64,000 nucleotides of DNA from Caprimulgus europaeus (lineage: Eukaryota; Chordata; Aves; Caprimulgiformes; Caprimulgidae): contig OU015535.1 of NCBI GenBank assembly GCA_907165065.1, forward strand, positions 248,001 to 312,000, read 5' to 3'. Under the pieces are notes generated by a model. It worked only from the letters and a program-made list of their open reading frames with translations, was not told the origin of the DNA and searched no databases. A program made the position numbers and the translations under genes. This document shows positions 58,495-64,000 of this stretch, one piece after another. Numbering within the stretch: position 1 is the first letter of the stretch; every line of letters begins with the position of its first letter.

Positions 58495-61400
58495 GTGAGT
58501 TAAGGTGCGCAGCACGCACCACAGCTCGTGTTGTGGTTATGTTTTCTTGTGCTGTGTAACCAAAATGAGGAAGATTCTTGAGCTGATCAGTATCTGCTTA
58601 ATACTGGCAGCTGCTTAGGTGGGTCATCTCTCTGAGTCTTCAGCAAGGTGTTGCATGCAGCTGAAGCTGTAATTCAGCAGTACAGTAAATCCAGCTTTCT
58701 GGTTCTGTCCATTGAACCAGCCTCTTGTGGCCACAGTGGTTCTGACCCAGTACAAATCCACTCTGCCTTGGTCAAATACCTCCTAGTTCTGCAGCAGCCA
58801 CTGTGCTGTGTCCCAGCTCATGTGACAGATGTGTGACTGCATGTGCCAGCCACACTGCTGCTGTGGGTACTGTCAGTCTGAGAACTGCTGCCTTAAAAAG
58901 TAGAGGAATCTGTTTACTCCAAGCACAGAGATGCTTTAGATGTGCTTTTTTTGCCTCACTCCCACTGCAGATTTTTTTGCTGCAAAATCTTTGGGGCATA
59001 ATTTCCCCTTTTATCACTTTTTCCACCCTAACTTCTGAGGATGTAGGAGTGTAACAAAACACTGAGTTGCACAAAAAGAGTAACAGTAAGTTTATAGTCT
59101 TGTGTTTTCTCTCATGTGATGGCTTTTACTTTTTCATATGTTACAACTTACTACCTCAGTGTTTCTTTGACCTTTTATTGTTTTTTGTATTGAAACTGCC
59201 TATTTATGGGGTGAAATAGTCTCTGAGAAATTGACTTAAAAATTGTAATTACTTATGAAATCCGTAACTCAGCAAGAGCCTCTGTGGCACTGATGCAGAA
59301 AAGACTGTGTTTAAGAGCTCAAACCGTTGCTTGAATTTAGACTGGGTAAAAGTTACAGAGACTGTAAACCACAGATGGATGTGGTAAACAATCAGCAATT
59401 ATTACTCCTGAGCTTTCTTGCACCTTCCTTTGAAGCGCTGGGTACTAGTCTCATCTAGCCCTGGGATAATTAACTGGCCCTCCCAGTCAGGAGAGGAGGT
59501 TATCTAAGAGCCCGTGTCTGAATTTCAATGTACTCTGCATGACTACAGGTGAAAATCAGAAATGTCTCGTTTAATTTCTTTAGGACATAGTAACAAATAC
59601 GTGGATAATACTTGATGGTAAAATTAATGAGGAAATGTGGGTTACTTCTGTGGGGATGTTGGGGGTTCAATGGCACCTCTCTTGGCAGTATGACAGAGAA
59701 AGAAACCTGTGGGGCAAACTATCACAGGTGATCAAACAGGCCAGTCAAGCTCTCCTTTAATTTAATGGGTCCTAGCTATGGGATAGCAGAGCTGGAATCA
59801 GTCCATGCGCTCTGCTTAGACAAGGAACCAGTCCCTGCAAGTGCACACACAACTCCTGTCTTTATTTCCTAACCTTTAAGAACAGCTTAAAAGAAAGTCT
59901 CCCCACCCCAGAGGCAGCACTGTGTCCATGAGAGATTCCACACGCTGCTCAAAAGCGTGCCGATAGGCAGATCTCAATCCACTCCCTGCGTCACTGCAGC
60001 TGAGGGTGCTTTTTCCTTCTAGAAACTGCCTTTGCTTGGAGCTGCACTTTGCTTTATGCAACCCTCGGGTGGGCTGGCAGTTTGCAAGGCTTTAGGGTGG
60101 GGGTTTTTTGTGTTTTCTCCTTCCACTTCACCCACACACACTTTTGCACAAATAGGCTTGTGTGAGAGAGACCCCCGTGAGAACTGAAGAGTGCAGGAGG
60201 GGAAGTGGGTGATGTCAGGTCTCCTGTGACATTTTTTTCATTTTTTTAAAAACTTTATTTTTAAGCTCTCTTCTGCTGAACAGGGGAAGATGCATTTGGT
60301 TACTTGACTAGAAATAAAGGCTGACAATCATTAACTGGATGTGACTGATTTTAAATGTTGGATGGACACTGAACTCTAAGGTTAAAGAAAAATAAAAATC
60401 AAAATCTAATGTGTTAAATAACTGGAAGCTTGCAGTTAGGGGCTCCTCTGCCTGTCACTTTGTGTCACTCAGTGCATGCGTTCTTTCCTTGCCTTTTTTT
60501 AGCCTAGCTGTTTCTTCTGCTGCTGGTAAATTGTGGTGGGGTGAAGAGGTGAGGAGGGGAAAAAGAAATGGCATGAAACCTTTAGTGTTAAAATGAAAAC
60601 ATCTGGCCAATTAACCATGTGTGGTTTGGGATTCTTTTCCTCTGAAGATGCCTACTTGTATACTGCATTTTGGGTTGAATTACTTTGAATTACTGGTAGG
60701 GAAGAGTGAGGCAGGATGTGTGAACAGAGGAATCGGCCTTCTCCTGGCCCACAAAAAAGCCAAGTCAACATGACCATCCTGAGGGACTGGGCTTTTCTCT
60801 TGTACTATGCGTCAGGAAGTGGCAGAAGTTCAAATAGTTGCTATTTCCCCATCGTTGTATGCACAGGACTCCTGGGATGATTTGTAGATCTAATAGCAAA
60901 TTTAATTGGAAAGTGTTGTGTGAGAGAAATCGAGGAGAACATGTTGTGGCCCTTGTAAGCTAGTGAGCAAGATGAGCAGTGTGGTTTTCCCCAGCCCCTC
61001 TTGCCGTGCTTAGCTTTAGCCTGCCTCATGGTAAAAGTTGTGTGTTGACGTTAGACCAAAGAGACGCTGTGCTGTGAAGGACGCTGCTGTGGTCTGAGGG
61101 TTCTGGGGATGAAGGTGGGGTATGATCTACTGTTTTGTACCACAGAGTCATAGTGGAAATTCCTTCCTTCATTTTTTCTGACTGCTGATGAAAGAAAAAC
61201 TACTGTAGCTCTTCTCCATCTTCTTGTAGAGAATGTTTGTAGGCAGATCTACTCTTTATTGTGTATATTTTGGAAGTCCTTTATGATTTCCTATCAAGAG
61301 AATGGGCTTGCTGGATATCTGGGGAAACAAGAAACCTTACTTCCATTGCAACCATTCTGGGTTTGATCCAGATAAGAGGAAGGATGTGAAAAATGCTTGA

Positions 61401-64000
61401 TTTTGTGTCCTCTGGACAGATAGAGGCCTCCTCCTGTCAAAACTAAAAGGAAGTTTTAAAGCACAACAACAACAACAAAAGTTGGGAAATCAAGTGAAGC
61501 TGAATCTCTGTATGTTTTTAAGGGAGATTTGCTTGTCAGGGCTGGCTGCAACAAAAGTTTTCATCTGCTGTTTGGTACCTCTCTGGTAGGATACCGCTTT
61601 GCTGTTGCTGTAAACGGTAAAAAATCTGGTTTTGAAGCAACTCTGTTCAGTCCCCAGTAGCAGCACCGGGAAGATGGTTGGGTGCAGCTGGCAGCAGCAG
61701 TGGTGATAGGCTGGAGCCAGGTGCTGAGCCACATCGCTTGGAAGCACAGTCAAGACTGCGAGTTTACGATGCTGTCGTTCCTTTCTGTCTTCTCAGGACA
61801 CTGGCACAGAAGCAGGGAGTGTTTTCTGGAGGAAGAGGTGTGATGTGCAGTACACCTGGAGCTGCTCTAGCAGACAAAAGTGGTTTTGTCACTTTCTGGT
61901 GAATTATCTAACCTTGGCCTGTTGAGACAGGCCAGCAGGGTGGTTACAGATTGTGTTTCACTGCTACTCAGTAGCTGGCTCAGCAGCTCCTGTGTCCTGG
62001 AAGAGTCACTGGAAAGAGTAATCGCTCCTGGGTAATTGCTAATTGCCATTCCTTTTTAATCTTCTTCCATCTCTCCTGTGTTTTAGTGGCACCAAAACAG
62101 CTTTCATAGGGTGATTTGGCTGTGAAGTCGTGAGGCAACCGTTCCCCGTGTAGAGAAGCTGAAAAATAAGTAAGCGATTCTTTCCCAGGGGAGTAAAATG
62201 TCTTCTGATTATGTAAACTAAAGAAGGAAATGTGTTTTAATGTGTGTGCTTTTATATGTTATTTAAGAAAAACAGCTGACATGACATGGAACAGTATAAT
62301 ATGTACTAAGTAACGTGGGGGTTTTTGTTGTTTTTTTTAAAAGCACACTATCAGGAACAGATAAGTAATTTCGTTTTTCCAGGGCTATATAGTGGAAGCT
62401 GTTTTTCTGAGGTTTGTTCTGAATAAACTTCCTTGTTCCACTTTATTGACTGATAGGCTTTATCAGGACAGTGTGTGTCAGTCTGAAGGATAATGAACAC
62501 CGTGTAAGTACCTGGCTGTGCTATGCACAGGGGTCTCTCTCCCTCTTTTTTCCTCTTAATAATGTTGAGAGTTTCAGGTCTGTGTCAAACACAGACATGC
62601 AATTGTTTATCCTGAGATTCTGTTGTTGTTTGCCTTTAACCCTAGAGAAAAGGAATACCCAGCATGTAGACCTCTATAAAGATCTTTCAGTTTTATCCCT
62701 CCATCCTGTTCTCTGGGTTCACACTGGAGGAATGGTCATGAGTTTGTTTCCCAGAGTCTCAAGGGACTAACAAGCCTCATGCTCTAGTTTTGGGTTGACA
62801 TCGCTTCAAGTGTCTTGAAATAAGTTATCCAAATCCTGGGGATAATTTGCTTAACTGAGTTTACAGCTTATGAACTTCACCCATACTCAGAGTAAACCTA
62901 AAAAACTAAGCACCCAGCCGTGACATCTTTATTCTTCAGTGGTGACCTAGAGTTTGGTCTCTGGTTGTGGATCACCGAATGCTTCACAGAAGGACACACA
63001 GAAGTCGCCAGCACAGCTTTAAGTGGAAGCCAATCTTCACTTACTGGAAACAGAGGACAGATTGCAATCATCTCTCCATATCCTTGGGCATTACAGATGC
63101 TTGTATGAGCTTTCTGGGCTTTGCAGTTAAAACATATGAACAGAGGTGGAAGAGACATTGCTGGGAAGCCCATGACACACTCTCTTCCCAATATTTAACT
63201 TTTTAATTGCTAGCAAGTGTTTATTGTTCAGAGCCAATGTATTCACCATGGTAGTCCATCAAGTTGTTTGTTAGACATGACCCTGTCTGCTCAGCGTGAT
63301 GATGGCTAGCAAATCTGCTACAGATACACAGAAATCTGATTGCTGAAGTTCTCCAGGTTTCCTTAACATCATCAGTGGAGGAAGAGCACTCCTAAAGTTA
63401 GGATTACACTTCTCTTTCCCACGAGGATTTCCAGCTAAGATGCTGAAGAGTCCTTTGTGTTGCTTTCCGTTTCTCCGTCTTGAATGCACAGGTGACCTAG
63501 ACAGGAGAATGCACAAGGGTCTGCCCTGCAGCCAGGGGAGGAGAGCCTCCATGTTCTGTGTTCCCCAAAAGCTGCATCAGGAGCCATGCTTAAAGAAAGG
63601 CATGGGTTTTATTATAGCAGAGAATGAGTGGAAACTATGTTTTATTGTGGTCTAAATTGTAGACTGTTCACTACTGGTAAGTGACCAAAAGTATGTTCAA
63701 GTAGTTTCTTACAGTGTCTTCTAGACTTGGAGTCCTGTGGTTCATGTAGTCTGACCTGTATTTCTGTGTCATTTCTTCCCTTTTTAAATAAATGGAAGTA
63801 GTATTAATCCTACAGCAAAATATGCTTGTAGAACACTTATCTTCTGTTCATACTTGCATGGTGTAGCGTAAAGCACCTTCCCCATTCTGAGTAGTGTCTA
63901 ATCTGTAATGCTGAACAGCTTAGAGAAGGGCCAGTGCTGAATAATTTGTCTTTCATTTTAAGATCTCAGAAAAGAAAGAAAGAAAATATTACTTGATCTC
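58495..64000 (+). other. BICD2: BICD2 intron 2 (partial)
   Basis: It starts with the donor GTGAGT at 58495 and runs off the window. I see no coding exon, CR1 or LTR in these 5.5 kb. Short simple repeats only: a CAA run at 61465-61479 and an AAAG run near 63971-63984. Open frames of up to about 100 codons on both strands have no recognisable content. Confidence 0.8.

Noticed and set aside
1-64000. tRNA, rRNA and snRNA genes
   Set aside because: A reading for B-box (GGTTCGAATCC-type) and conserved snRNA words found none convincing on either strand. A covariance-model scan was not possible.

Overview
The window is nuclear DNA from a vertebrate, almost certainly a bird. It contains the 5' end of one protein-coding gene, BICD2 (Bicaudal D homologue 2, a dynein-dynactin cargo adaptor), on the + strand. 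The bird assignment rests on about a dozen 5'-truncated CR1 LINEs ending in the ATTCTATGATTCT-type tail, on solo LTRs of avian ERV type, on rare old MIR-like SINE relics, and on the absence of Alu/L1-type mammalian repeats. The species cannot be fixed from sequence alone.

Layout: 1-4181 is intergenic and has no recognisable gene. A minus-strand CR1 (4182-4715) abuts a CpG island (about 4720-6080) that holds the BICD2 promoter, with two ZNF143/THAP11-type (SBS) motifs and a GC box, followed by two 17-codon upstream ORFs. Coding exon 1 (5310-5549, 80 codons) encodes the N-terminal coiled coil with the CC1 box. Intron 1 (5550-58281, 52.7 kb) fills most of the window. Coding exon 2 (58282-58494, 71 codons) continues the coiled coil in phase 0. 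The window ends inside intron 2, so only the first 151 residues of BICD2 are present.

Intron 1 carries nine sense and one antisense CR1 fragments (plus one tiny sense remnant), a 925-bp solo LTR with a perfect 5-bp target duplication, a second solo LTR with a near-perfect one, and a truncated relative of the first LTR that carries a 31-bp inverted repeat. It also has a young 33-bp minisatellite of six units, several microsatellites including a (GGGT)n G-quadruplex candidate, two CpG-rich patches that could be alternative promoters or enhancers, an AT-rich homeodomain-type motif cluster, and a minus-strand tract near 54-55 kb that looks like unidentified decayed coding sequence.

No tRNA, rRNA, CRISPR array or complete transposon was seen. 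Nearly all long open frames outside the two exons are chance ORFs in CR1, LTR, CpG-island or minisatellite sequence. I found no clearly new biological system. The observations most worth following are the paired SBS promoter motifs with uORFs, the minisatellite, the LTR-borne hairpin and the decayed coding tract.
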